A stretch of 13,328 bases of DNA from Bacillota bacterium (GCA_023424235.1 JAFAEB010000071.1:1-13328); one strand, 5' to 3'. Positions 1 through 6,373 are shown, counted from the first letter of the stretch. Notes: generated from the letters alone by a model not told the origin. Program-made: numbers and translations.

Positions 1-546
1 AAGCTTAAGGTGATTCAAGAAGTTGCTAGTAGCATCTCACCAGAGCTTAAGATTTTATTAGGAAATGAGTTGTTTTATAGTGACTCGATTATAGATGATT
101 TAAAAGAGAAAAGGGCACTCACCATTGCAGATACCAAGTATGTGTTAGTAGAGTTTCGTATTCAGGAGTCTTTTGATATTATATTTAAGGGGTTAGGAGA
201 TCTGATACGAGCAGGATATGCACCTATTTTAGCTCATGTGGAGCGGTATCAATGCTTAAAGAAGAGTGAAGATCGTATTATGGATTTAATTGAATTAGGC
301 GTTTATCTTCAAATGAACACAGATAGTTTACTTGGTGGTATCTTTCATATGGAGAGTAAGTATCATAGAAATCTAATTAAGAATGGTTTTATTCACTTTT
401 TGTCCAGTGACTGTCATGATAAAAAGATGCGCACTCCTCTTTTAAATAGTGCTATTGTTAATTTAAAAAAACATATTAGCCAAGGGATGATGGAGGAAAT
501 TCTATATCATAATCCGACGAAGTTATTACAAAATAAGTTTATCTAA
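1..546 (+). CDS. CpsB/YwqE-like PHP-family tyrosine-protein phosphatase (5' partial)
   Basis: This is the C-terminal 181 residues of a manganese-dependent protein tyrosine phosphatase of the PHP family. Such enzymes dephosphorylate the BY-kinase of capsule or exopolysaccharide assembly in the cytoplasm. The frame is open from base 1, and full-length relatives are about 250 residues, so the N-terminus with the HxH metal-binding motif lies outside the window. Visible metal-site motifs, numbered from the codon at position 10, are GNE (E20), AHVERY (H76, E78) and SSDCHD (D134, H136). The spacing and order fit CpsB/CapC/YwqE. It lies 14 nt upstream of the Wzz-type adaptor gene, and the gene order phosphatase, adaptor, kinase matches streptococcal cpsBCD. 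The GTG at position 10 is internal and should not be taken as the start. Confidence 0.9.
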   Translation, partial: KLKVIQEVASSISPELKILLGNELFYSDSIIDDLKEKRALTIADTKYVLVEFRIQESFDIIFKGLGDLIRAGYAPILAHVERYQCLKKSEDRIMDLIELGVYLQMNTDSLLGGIFHMESKYHRNLIKNGFIHFLSSDCHDKKMRTPLLNSAIVNLKKHISQGMMEEILYHNPTKLLQNKFI

Positions 547-560
547 AAGGGGAGTTTAGA

Positions 561-1310
561 ATGGATCAACACGTAAGTGATGAAATCGAAATTGATTTGT
601 TAGAATTGTTTCATGTGTTAAAACGAAAATTATGGATTATTGTTATATCTGGTATTTTGTTTGCAACGGGCTTTGGACTAGTAAGTAGCTTTGCTCTTAC
701 ACCTATCTATACTTCAAGGACACAATTATATATCCTTAGTAAGTCTACCACCCTAACAAGTCTTGCAGATCTTCAGATTGGTACCCAGCTTACCCAAGAC
801 TATATGGTTCTCGTTAAAAGTAGACCTGTAGTAGAAGGTGTGATTGAAGCGGTAGGTCTTGATATGAGTTATCAAGGGATGCTTGATATAGTTACCGTAT
901 CCAATCCTTCTAATACACGTATTCTTGAGATTAAGGTAGAATATCCAGACCCTTATATTGCAAAAAGTATTGTTGATACCTTTGCAACGGTTGCTAGTGA
1001 ACGTATTGCTAGTATTATGGATTCTGAAAAACCAACTATTGTTGAAGAAGGGCATATGAGTACCACACCTTCTAGTCCAAATATTAGACGTAATACCTTA
1101 ATTGGTGGAGTGCTTGGTCTTTTATTTGCAGCTGGTATATTTGTAGTTATATACCTATTAGATGACTCCATTAAAGATGCTGAAGATGTTAGCCGTTATC
1201 TTGGAATTACGACTCTTGGTATTATTCCAGTAGAGCCAAATGAGCATAAAAAAGTGGCAATGGATAAGAAAAGAAGAAAACGTGCAAAGAAATCGGTTAA
1301 GAAAGGTTAA
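561..1310 (+). CDS. Wzz-domain polysaccharide co-polymerase / BY-kinase adaptor (CpsC/YwqC-like)
   Basis: This 249-residue membrane protein anchors and activates the cytoplasmic tyrosine kinase and helps set polysaccharide chain length. It has a Wzz domain near residues 9-100, TM1 at about 24-46 starting after the KRKLW motif, an extracellular segment of about 130 residues, a proline-containing stretch just before TM2 (TTPSSPNIRR, 168-177), and TM2 at about 180-200. The cytoplasmic tail (201-249) contains DDSIKDAEDV, typical of the kinase-activating C-terminus, and ends in a very basic lysine/arginine run (229-249). The length matches Gram-positive CpsC/CapA rather than the larger Proteobacterial fused form. 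The ATG at 561 is preceded by AAGGGGAG at 547-554. It lies between the phosphatase gene and the kinase gene (10-nt gap), so the three are probably co-transcribed. Confidence 0.92.
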   Translation: MDQHVSDEIEIDLLELFHVLKRKLWIIVISGILFATGFGLVSSFALTPIYTSRTQLYILSKSTTLTSLADLQIGTQLTQDYMVLVKSRPVVEGVIEAVGLDMSYQGMLDIVTVSNPSNTRILEIKVEYPDPYIAKSIVDTFATVASERIASIMDSEKPTIVEEGHMSTTPSSPNIRRNTLIGGVLGLLFAAGIFVVIYLLDDSIKDAEDVSRYLGITTLGIIPVEPNEHKKVAMDKKRRKRAKKSVKKG

Positions 1311-1320
1311 GGTGTTATAA

Positions 1321-2010
1321 GTGGATAAAATAATATTTCAAAAAAGAAATGCTCTAGATTATCGTTCTAATGAAGCTTATAAAACACTAAGAACCAATAT
1401 TGAGTTCTGTGGAGACGATAATAAAGTGCTTGTAATTACAAGTTGTACTCCAAATGAAGGTAAATCCAGTGTTTCCTTTAACTTAGCAGTATCTTTTTCT
1501 GAGAATGGAAAACGTGTTCTGCTAGTAGATGCTGACTTACGTAAATCGGTATTAGTTGGTCGTTATAAGGTAGGAGAGGTTAAAGCAGGCCTTACTCATT
1601 ATTTATCTGGACAAGCAAAAGAAGAGGAAGTATTACATAGTACAGATATACCGAATATGGATATTATATTTGCTGGAACCTATAGCCCAAACCCAGCAGA
1701 ATTATTAGAACATAATCGATTTAGGGCTTTAATTACAAAGTTAAGAGAGGAATATGACTATGTAATTATTGATTCTCCTCCTCTTGGTTCTGTTATTGAT
1801 AGTGCCATTGTTGCAAAGATTGCAGACGGTGCCATCTTAGTAATTGAATCCAATGCCATTAGTCATAAATTTGCACAAACAGTTAAGAATCAGTTAGAGA
1901 GATCTGGCTGTAAGATACTTGGAGCAATTCTTAACAAGGTTAATATTGATACCGAATATTACGGTAGATATTATGGTAAGTATTATGGTACCTATGGAAA
2001 AGAAGAATAG
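1321..2010 (+). CDS. BY-family tyrosine-protein kinase (CpsD/CapB/YwqD-like)
   Basis: This cytoplasmic bacterial tyrosine kinase of 229 residues works with the Wzz-type adaptor upstream to control capsule or exopolysaccharide assembly through reversible autophosphorylation. Walker A is TPNEGKSS (43-50), Walker A' is VLLVDADLR (66-74) and Walker B is YVIIDSPP (147-154), the P-loop set typical of BY-kinases. The C-terminal tyrosine cluster is intact, with seven tyrosines at 213, 214, 217, 218, 221, 222 and 225; these are the expected autophosphorylation sites and the target of the phosphatase encoded upstream. The start is a GTG at 1321 with TAAGGTG at 1308-1314. Unusually for a capsule cluster, no sugar transferase follows; the next genes are for sporulation. 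Confidence 0.93.
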   Translation: MDKIIFQKRNALDYRSNEAYKTLRTNIEFCGDDNKVLVITSCTPNEGKSSVSFNLAVSFSENGKRVLLVDADLRKSVLVGRYKVGEVKAGLTHYLSGQAKEEEVLHSTDIPNMDIIFAGTYSPNPAELLEHNRFRALITKLREEYDYVIIDSPPLGSVIDSAIVAKIADGAILVIESNAISHKFAQTVKNQLERSGCKILGAILNKVNIDTEYYGRYYGKYYGTYGKEE

Positions 2011-2043
2011 GCCTTAGATCTAATAACTGTATTTAAGAAGATT

Positions 2044-2137
2044 AACGATAGAATCATAAATTATGGTTTACTTATTTCTAATAAGCTAAAAACGATAGAA
2101 TCATAAATTATGGTATATTTATTTCTAATAAGCTAAA
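2044..2137. repeat. 47-bp tandem direct duplication (two copies)
   Basis: Two head-to-tail copies lie at 2044-2090 and 2091-2137. They are identical at 45 of 47 positions. Each copy contains ATTATGG; copy 2 carries TGGTATATT, which resembles an extended -10 element, where copy 1 has TGGTTTACT. Each also contains an ATG-initiated 8-codon frame (2063-2089 and 2110-2136), and both mismatches are synonymous in it. No ribosome binding site precedes either ATG. The repeat lies between the kinase gene and spmA; its function is unknown. Confidence 0.9.
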
Positions 2138-2182
2138 ATAATACATAAACCCAATAGATCAAAATTCTAAGGGATAATAGTT

Positions 2183-2243
2183 AGGACTTGCATATATTAT
2201 TTTTAATCAGAATAGATTGAAAAGAGTATGTAAGTCTTTTTTT
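2183..2243 (+). terminator. Putative intrinsic terminator after the tyrosine kinase operon
   Basis: An arm at 2183-2195 (core GGACTTGCATAT) pairs with 2227-2239 (core GTATGTAAGTC) over about 13 bp including three G-U pairs. It is followed directly by a run of six T at 2238-2243. The loop is long (about 31 nt), which lowers confidence. It would end transcription from the cps-type operon before spmA. Confidence 0.5.
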
Positions 2244-2282
2244 ATTTCATGGATTTATAAAGAAAGGGTGTATTATTAATAT

Positions 2283-2873
2283 ATGTTAAATTATTTATGG
2301 GGTTTCATGATCATAATCGGAATTATTGTAGGAGTATTTAATGGTAAGATTGATGCGGTAAGTACTGCCTCTATTAATTCTGCAAAAGAAGCAATTACCT
2401 TATGCATCGCTATGCTTGGTGTTATGTCTTTATGGACTGGAATTATGCAGATTGCAAAAGCATCTGGTATTACCGATGCATTTACAAGAGCCCTACATCC
2501 TATTATTCGCTTACTTTTTCCAGATATACCAAAAGGTCATCCAGCCAATGAGTACATAGCTTCTAATATGATAGCAAATATCTTAGGACTTGGGTGGGCA
2601 GCAACTCCTATGGGCCTTAAAGCCATGAAGGAGTTAAAGGCTCTAAATAAAGACAGTGAATATGCTAGCTGTGATATGTGTACCTTTTTAATTATTAACA
2701 TATCCTCTCTTCAGCTTATTCCTGTTAATATCATTGCTTACCGAAGTCAGTATGGTTCCATTAGCCCTACTGAAATATTAGGGGCAGCTCTTATTGCCAC
2801 TACAATTTCCACCATTGCTGGTGTTATCTTCTCCTTATTGGCACGAAAATTAAGTAAGAGAAAGGTGGGTTAG
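2283..2873 (+). CDS. spmA: Spore maturation protein A
   Basis: SpmA is an integral membrane protein that, with SpmB, is required for proper dehydration of the spore core and hence heat resistance in Bacillus and Clostridium. This copy has 196 residues, the same length as I recall for the B. subtilis protein. It opens with the hydrophobic MLNYLWGFMIIIGIIVG and carries a nucleoside-recognition (gate) type domain. Conserved-looking features include NSAKEAITLCIAMLGVMSLW (32-51), GHPANEYIASNMIANILGLG (85-104) and AATPMGLKAM (106-115). The ATG at 2283 is the first possible start in frame (an in-frame TAA lies at 2277). The nearest ribosome binding site, GAAAGGGTG at 2262-2270, is 12 nt away, which is somewhat long. 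spmB follows after 4 nt. A dacB/dacF-like gene, often found upstream, is absent here. Confidence 0.95.
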   Translation: MLNYLWGFMIIIGIIVGVFNGKIDAVSTASINSAKEAITLCIAMLGVMSLWTGIMQIAKASGITDAFTRALHPIIRLLFPDIPKGHPANEYIASNMIANILGLGWAATPMGLKAMKELKALNKDSEYASCDMCTFLIINISSLQLIPVNIIAYRSQYGSISPTEILGAALIATTISTIAGVIFSLLARKLSKRKVG

Positions 2874-2877
2874 GCTT

Positions 2878-3405
2878 ATGGGATTCTTGTTGTACATATC
2901 TGATTTTATTATTCCTTTTATAATATTTTATATTGTTGGCTTTGGTTTGCTAATGAAAACACAGGTATTTTCTGAATTTACCAAAGGTGCTGAGGATGGA
3001 TTTAAGGTCGTTCTAAACATTATGCCAACTCTGATTGGATTAATGGTTGCCATCGGTATCTTAAGAGCATCTGGAACACTTGATATGTTAGCCAAAGTTG
3101 TAAGCCCTCTTACGAGCAAGCTTAATTTTCCTTCTCAGCTTGTTCCTTTAGTAACCGTTAAGCTATTCTCTTCCTCCGCAGCAACTTCACTTCTTCTTGA
3201 TATTTTTAAGGAGTATGGACCAGATTCATTCCTTGGTAGATTAGCTTCCATTATTATGAGTTGTACAGAAACCGTATTCTATACCATGACGGTTTACTTT
3301 ATGACTGCTGGCGTTAAGAAGACCAGATATACCTTATTAGGTGCCTTATTTGCAACCTTTGTAGGAGTTATATCGAGTGCTATTATTACGAGTATTATTT
3401 TTTAA
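2878..3405 (+). CDS. spmB: Spore maturation protein B
   Basis: SpmB is the membrane partner of SpmA in spore core dehydration. It has 175 residues, close to the usual size. Hydrophobic segments lie at about 4-25, 45-62, 87-110, 122-142 and 152-174. The stretch LFSSSAATSLLLDIFKEYGP (96-115), followed by the S-C-T-E-T motif at 128-132, is characteristic of the SpmB/gate-domain family. The ATG at 2878 follows GAAAGGTGG at 2860-2868 with good spacing, and the gene starts 4 nt after the spmA stop, so the pair is surely one operon. No conventional hairpin plus T-run follows the stop; the next structured element is the palindrome group at 3502-3680. Confidence 0.95.
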   Translation: MGFLLYISDFIIPFIIFYIVGFGLLMKTQVFSEFTKGAEDGFKVVLNIMPTLIGLMVAIGILRASGTLDMLAKVVSPLTSKLNFPSQLVPLVTVKLFSSSAATSLLLDIFKEYGPDSFLGRLASIIMSCTETVFYTMTVYFMTAGVKKTRYTLLGALFATFVGVISSAIITSIIF

Positions 3406-3501
3406 AGCTGTAATATAAGGCTGTATTTGATAAATACTATAATATCAATTACTAGGATTTAGGTGTCAAAAGATTTATTATATAAAATGATACTAGCGAT
3501 T

Positions 3502-3680
3502 TGCATAAAGCAAAAGAACGAATGCGCCTATTATAATGCGTTAGATGTTCTTTGCTTTCATAATTTGTATTATATCGAAAGACAGATCTGTTTGAGCGAA
3601 GCGAGTTATCTGTCTTTTGATATGTCTAAGCAAATTATGAAAGTATTAGAACTTCTTATGCATTGAAACGAAGCATGAGG
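3502..3680. repeat. Nested palindromic element (possible structured RNA or mobile palindrome)
   Basis: Several strong inverted repeats are stacked here. The innermost stem, 3572-3587 with 3608-3623, is 16 bp with one G-U pair and a 20-nt loop containing GAGCGAAGCGAG. Outside it, 3555-3567 pairs with 3631-3643 (13 bp, perfect), extended by GTTCT/AGAAC (3547-3551 with 3648-3652). An alternative hairpin pairs 3507-3519 with 3547-3558 (12 bp with one bulge) and competes for the same arm. At the 3' end, 3655-3661 can pair with 3673-3679, or 3656-3662 with TGCATAA at 3502-3508. Whether it acts as RNA or DNA is not known. Confidence 0.75.
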
Positions 3681-3759
3681 TTTTGACTATATGCAAATTG
3701 CTGAACTATTAAATTTAATATAGCTTTTGACATACCAATCAGTTATTGCTTAAATGCAC

Positions 3760-3796
3760 AAAAAAGAGGTTGTTACGATGAACAACCTCCTTTTTT
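3760..3796. terminator. Bidirectional intrinsic terminator
   Basis: The stem GAGGTTGTT (3766-3774) pairs perfectly with AACAACCTC (3781-3789) around the 6-nt loop ACGATG. It is flanked by six A on the left (3760-3765) and six T on the right (3791-3796), so it can terminate in both directions. On the minus strand it begins 8 nt after the stop of the lipoprotein gene; on the plus strand it would stop transcripts coming from spmAB. Confidence 0.92.
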
Positions 3797-3804
3797 AGGA
3801 TTAT

Positions 3805-4425
3805 TTATGGTGTGTATTGTTCAGTAATCTGAACAACTTCTGAATCGGCTATGGTCACATGACAAAGAATCTTATTTGCTGTTAACTCATTAACTAAGTC
3901 TTCAACTGTTTTTTCTACGGTATTAACTTCGTCAACAAGCTCTACTTTTAGGGTATCACTGTAGTTATAGGTTATGTTTTCTTCAATTGGGTTGTAGATG
4001 TGATATTCTAACACATCATCTGGATTAACCCCAATTTCTTTTAAACGATCTGGATCAGTAGCAGGTATCCATTCGATATCGTCTACAGTTAGGGTTTTCG
4101 TTACAGGGTCAATTCCGTTAAGGTATGCTAAAAAGTTACCATCTTTTATTACGTCAGCTTCTTCATTAAAGTTAGCGTCTTCTGGTTTTGCTTCATCTGC
4201 ATTACCATCCGTTGTATCAGGCTTTTTCTCATCACCAAGTCCATCTGTAGTATCTGGTGTTTTTGTCTCATTACCTGTACCAACGCTTGTATCAGGGCTA
4301 GCTTGCTCCTTTGAATTATCCTTATCCTTACTTGTACAGCTACTTAGTAATAGTGCTATAAGCAGTATTAGAAAACTTTTATTTGCTATGGTGTAGACAC
4401 GTTTTATTTGATGTTTTATTTTCAT
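3805..4425 (-). CDS. Predicted lipoprotein of unknown function
   Basis: This is a 206-residue secreted lipoprotein. A basic N-terminus (MKIKHQIKR) precedes a hydrophobic core (18-27) and a lipobox LSSC, with C30 as the predicted lipidated cysteine. Residues 31-90 form a low-complexity acidic linker rich in D, E, K, T and G, with two PDTTDG repeats (58-63 and 69-74... TPDTTDG/KPDTTDG). The folded part (about 98-206) contains FLAYLNGIDPVTKTLTVDDI (98-117), then EWIPATDPDRLKEIGV and YHIYNP. This pattern recalls small Firmicute cell-surface proteins of unknown role, but I cannot name a family. The ATG lies just downstream of AAAGAGGT on the minus strand. The gene is monocistronic, divergent from the LytTR regulator and ends at a strong terminator. 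Confidence 0.85.
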   Translation of the reverse strand: MKIKHQIKRVYTIANKSFLILLIALLLSSCTSKDKDNSKEQASPDTSVGTGNETKTPDTTDGLGDEKKPDTTDGNADEAKPEDANFNEEADVIKDGNFLAYLNGIDPVTKTLTVDDIEWIPATDPDRLKEIGVNPDDVLEYHIYNPIEENITYNYSDTLKVELVDEVNTVEKTVEDLVNELTANKILCHVTIADSEVVQITEQYTP

Positions 4426-4730
4426 AAAGACCTCTTTTCCAATATAATCTTAATTCTATTATATTTATGATATGATAGACCTTAGTAGTTACAGTATTGC
4501 CACAAATATTTCCTTTCAACCCTTAGTAAGAAGTAAAAAATATATGCGAATAAAGATTTAGACGAATCCTCTTATTCACTTTTAATTGAAGTATTAGCAT
4601 AAATTGTTAAATTATTATAGCATAGAATAAATTGCTTATGTATTAACTTTTGTTTACTTTTTTCTTAAGACTCATAATCATCTTTCCTTACATTTTTAGG
4701 TATATTAGGATAGATTAATGTAGGAAATTA

Positions 4731-4739
4731 TGGTATGAT
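4731..4739 (+). promoter_or_regulatory. Candidate extended -10 promoter for the LytTR regulator gene
   Basis: TGGTATGAT fits the extended -10 pattern TGnTATAAT with one mismatch in the hexamer. No good -35 lies 17 bp upstream (TAGATT at 4711-4716). Transcription would begin near 4746, downstream of the ATG at 4742 but upstream of the ATG at 4790, which supports 4790 as the gene start. Confidence 0.45.
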
Positions 4740-4776
4740 AAATGCAATTATTAATCTATTATTATTTTTTTATTCG

Positions 4777-4785
4777 TTGGAGAGG
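4777..4785 (+). promoter_or_regulatory. Ribosome binding site fixing the regulator start at 4790
   Basis: TTGGAGAGG ends 4 nt before the ATG at 4790. The upstream in-frame ATG at 4742 has no such site and would add a hydrophobic 16-residue leader that is foreign to receiver domains. Confidence 0.85.
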
Positions 4786-4789
4786 ACAT

Positions 4790-5530
4790 ATGGCAGACAA
4801 ACTTAGGATAGCATATTGCGATGATGAGAGCGTTCAATTATCATACATGAATCATATGACAAAGGAATGGGAAAAGAATTCTGCTAGGCAGTGTGAACTT
4901 TCTACTTTTAAAAGTGCAAAGGCTTTTTTATTTGAACATAAAGAGAATTACCCTTTCGATGTTATATTTCTTGATATCGATATGGAAGAGATGAATGGGA
5001 TGGAATTGTCAAGAATTATCCGTAGCCATGATAGTAAGATTCCTATCATATTTCTAACAAATAGACGAGAATATGTATTTGAAGGCTATGAGGTAAATGC
5101 GTATCGTTATCTCCTAAAACCGCTTGATTTACCAAAGCTAACCCTAGTTTTAGATGAGATTAGTAAGCAATTATTTAAGGAATCTTGTTATTTAATTGAA
5201 AAGCAAGAGGGAGAGACGATAAAAGTTAATCTAGATGATATTTATTATATCGAGGTTAATGGTCATTATCTTAATCTCTATTTAAAATCAAAGCAATATC
5301 GAGTTAAGAAGAGCCTACAAGAAGTAAGTGAGCTAATTATTGCTAGCTTAGGTAGTCTAGAAAAGGCTGGATTTGTTTCTACCCATAGAAGCTACCTAGT
5401 GAACTTAAAATATGTAGACCGTGTATTAAAAACAGAATGTATTTTGGCTGATAATATGATAATTCCTGTTAGTAGAAATGCATATAAAAATGTGAATGAC
5501 GCCTTTATAAAATATTATAAAAATAAGTAA
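4790..5530 (+). CDS. LytTR-family response regulator (AgrA/ComE type)
   Basis: This 246-residue DNA-binding response regulator would bind DNA as a phosphorylated dimer and control transcription. Its receiver domain (about 4-125) has the acidic pair D11-D12, phosphoacceptor D62 in the FLDID motif, T90 and K110 in LLKPLD. The LytTR domain (about 132-243) shows IYYIEVNGHYLNLYL (151-165), RVKKSLQEV, and STHRSYLVNLKYV (197-209), all typical of the family. The chosen start removes a 16-residue extension. A GHKL kinase gene follows after 34 nt, an arrangement standard for LytTR systems that respond to peptides or cell-envelope states. Two ABC exporter genes lie just downstream and are the natural candidate targets, though this is inferred from position only. 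Confidence 0.92.
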   Translation: MADKLRIAYCDDESVQLSYMNHMTKEWEKNSARQCELSTFKSAKAFLFEHKENYPFDVIFLDIDMEEMNGMELSRIIRSHDSKIPIIFLTNRREYVFEGYEVNAYRYLLKPLDLPKLTLVLDEISKQLFKESCYLIEKQEGETIKVNLDDIYYIEVNGHYLNLYLKSKQYRVKKSLQEVSELIIASLGSLEKAGFVSTHRSYLVNLKYVDRVLKTECILADNMIIPVSRNAYKNVNDAFIKYYKNK

Positions 5531-5550
5531 AGGCTTTTTATATCATAGAG

Positions 5551-5559
5551 AAAAGGTGG
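5551..5559 (+). promoter_or_regulatory. Ribosome binding site favouring the TTG start at 5565
   Basis: AAAAGGTGG ends 5 nt before TTG at 5565. The GTG at 5556 lies inside this site, so it cannot use it; TTG gives a protein beginning MKIPF. Confidence 0.65.
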
Positions 5560-5564
5560 TAGCA

Positions 5565-6227
5565 TTGAAAATTCCTTTTATTACAAAGAGGTTGGAAGAG
5601 AAAAATATCGTTTTTCAAAACAAGATACTTGAGAAGCATGTTCAGGAAGTTCAAAATATTTATACAACCATGAGAGGCTGGCGCCATGATTATCACAATC
5701 ATCTGCAAGCCATGAAAGCCTATGTTACCATGGGACAGTTTGATGAATTAAAGGAATATTTAAAACTACTTGAAGAAGACTTAGATCATGTAAATCAATT
5801 AATTGAATCTGGTAACGTGAATCTAGATGCGATTTTAAATTCAAAGATATCACTTGCTATCCATAATGGCATTGATGTAGAGTATAAAGCAGTGTGTCCA
5901 AAAGAGGTAAAAGTAAGTGATATTGATCTGTGTGCTTTAATCGGTAATCTACTTGATAATGCTATGGAAGCTTGTGAAAAGATAGAGGATGGACAATCTT
6001 TTATTAGACTCTATATTGGAATCCTAAAAAAACAGCTCTATATCTCTGTTACCAATTCAACCAATGAAGTGGTTCGCAAGCTAGATAATGAGTGGATAAC
6101 GAATAAAAGAGGAAATCATGGTCATGGCCTAAAGAGAATTAACCTAATTGTTGAAAAATATAATGGCTATATTAATAGACAGAATGAACCAGGGGTTTTT
6201 GTTACAGAAATAATGTTACCCTTGTGA
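5565..6227 (+). CDS. Soluble GHKL-type sensor histidine kinase lacking a membrane sensor domain
   Basis: This is a 220-residue kinase that would phosphorylate the LytTR regulator encoded 34 nt upstream. It contains only the transmitter part: a helical/coiled-coil start (8-35), the H-box RGWRHDYHNHLQAMKAY (37-53, phosphoacceptor most likely H41), an N-box LIGNLLDNAMEAC (125-137, N128 and N132), and a G-box around NHGHGLKRI (184-192). AgrC-like members usually carry five to seven transmembrane helices before the H-box; here none is present, and the 34-nt gap to the regulator leaves no room for them. The protein appears intact rather than truncated, since it has its own ribosome binding site. 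It must sense an internal cue or a partner protein. A strong terminator follows at 6250. Confidence 0.9.
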   Translation: MKIPFITKRLEEKNIVFQNKILEKHVQEVQNIYTTMRGWRHDYHNHLQAMKAYVTMGQFDELKEYLKLLEEDLDHVNQLIESGNVNLDAILNSKISLAIHNGIDVEYKAVCPKEVKVSDIDLCALIGNLLDNAMEACEKIEDGQSFIRLYIGILKKQLYISVTNSTNEVVRKLDNEWITNKRGNHGHGLKRINLIVEKYNGYINRQNEPGVFVTEIMLPL

Positions 6228-6249
6228 TTACATTTGAAATTTACCGTTT

Positions 6250-6282
6250 ATGCACGAGATAATACCTCTCGTGCATTTTTTT
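6250..6282 (+). terminator. Intrinsic terminator after the two-component genes
   Basis: ATGCACGAGA (6250-6259) pairs perfectly with TCTCGTGCAT (6267-6276) around a 7-nt loop, and seven T follow from 6276 to 6282. It separates the regulator/kinase unit from the exporter genes, which have their own promoter candidate just downstream. Confidence 0.93.
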
Positions 6283-6300
6283 AAAGTTTTATTTCTTCTA

Positions 6301-6309
6301 TGGTATAGT
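6301..6309 (+). promoter_or_regulatory. Candidate extended -10 promoter for the ABC exporter genes
   Basis: TGGTATAGT is an extended -10 element (hexamer TATAGT, one mismatch) located between the terminator and the first exporter gene. The -35 position, TTAAAG at 6281-6286 with a 17-bp spacer, is a poor match. The same TATGGTAT core precedes the LytTR regulator gene. The leader would be about 55-60 nt. Confidence 0.5.
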
Positions 6310-6373
6310 GGATACATAAAGAAGCCAGAACAATTTAGCTAATAAAGGGATATTTAAAAAGGAGGAATCGTTA

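Larger units (their letters stand above)
3406..3804. other. Gene-free region with nested palindromes and a terminator
   Basis: This 399-nt stretch lies between spmB and the convergent lipoprotein gene. It holds an inverted repeat TTGATA/TATCAA at 3427-3448, the nested palindromic element at 3502-3680, a 12-bp AT palindrome (ATTAAATTTAAT) near 3709-3720, and the bidirectional terminator at 3760-3796. A 67-codon GTG-started frame spans 3463-3666, but it runs straight through the palindromes, has no convincing ribosome binding site and resembles no family I know, so it is not called a gene. Confidence 0.7.
4426..4789. other. Divergent intergenic region between lipoprotein gene and LytTR regulator gene
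   Basis: This 364-nt AT-rich spacer must carry promoters for both directions. On the plus strand the best candidate is the extended -10 element at 4731-4739. On the minus strand several TATAAT-like stretches lie at 4441-4475, but none has a good -35 partner. Two exact 8-bp direct repeats CCTTAGTA occur at 4480-4487 and 4521-4528. No reading frame with a ribosome binding site, and no RNA gene, was seen here. Confidence 0.6.

Noticed and set aside
3463..3666. A 67-codon GTG-started frame downstream of spmB
   Set aside because: It runs through long inverted repeats that explain its sequence, lacks a convincing ribosome binding site and matches no family I recognise.
3727..3755. A perfect -35 TTGACA with TTAAAT 17 bp downstream
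   Set aside because: The -10 is weak and the bidirectional terminator starts 5 nt later, so no useful transcript would result.
4742..4789. N-terminal extension of the LytTR regulator from the ATG at 4742
   Set aside because: There is no ribosome binding site, the predicted transcription start lies just downstream, and the ATG at 4790 has a strong site and gives a standard receiver-domain start.
6243..6251. ACCGTTTAT, a match to the loose LytTR half-site consensus
   Set aside because: Such a degenerate 9-mer is expected several times by chance in this window, and no second half-site lies at the required spacing.
6251..6343. A 30-codon frame between the kinase and the first exporter as a possible signal peptide gene
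   Set aside because: It begins inside the terminator stem, reads through the T-run and the promoter, and has no ribosome binding site.
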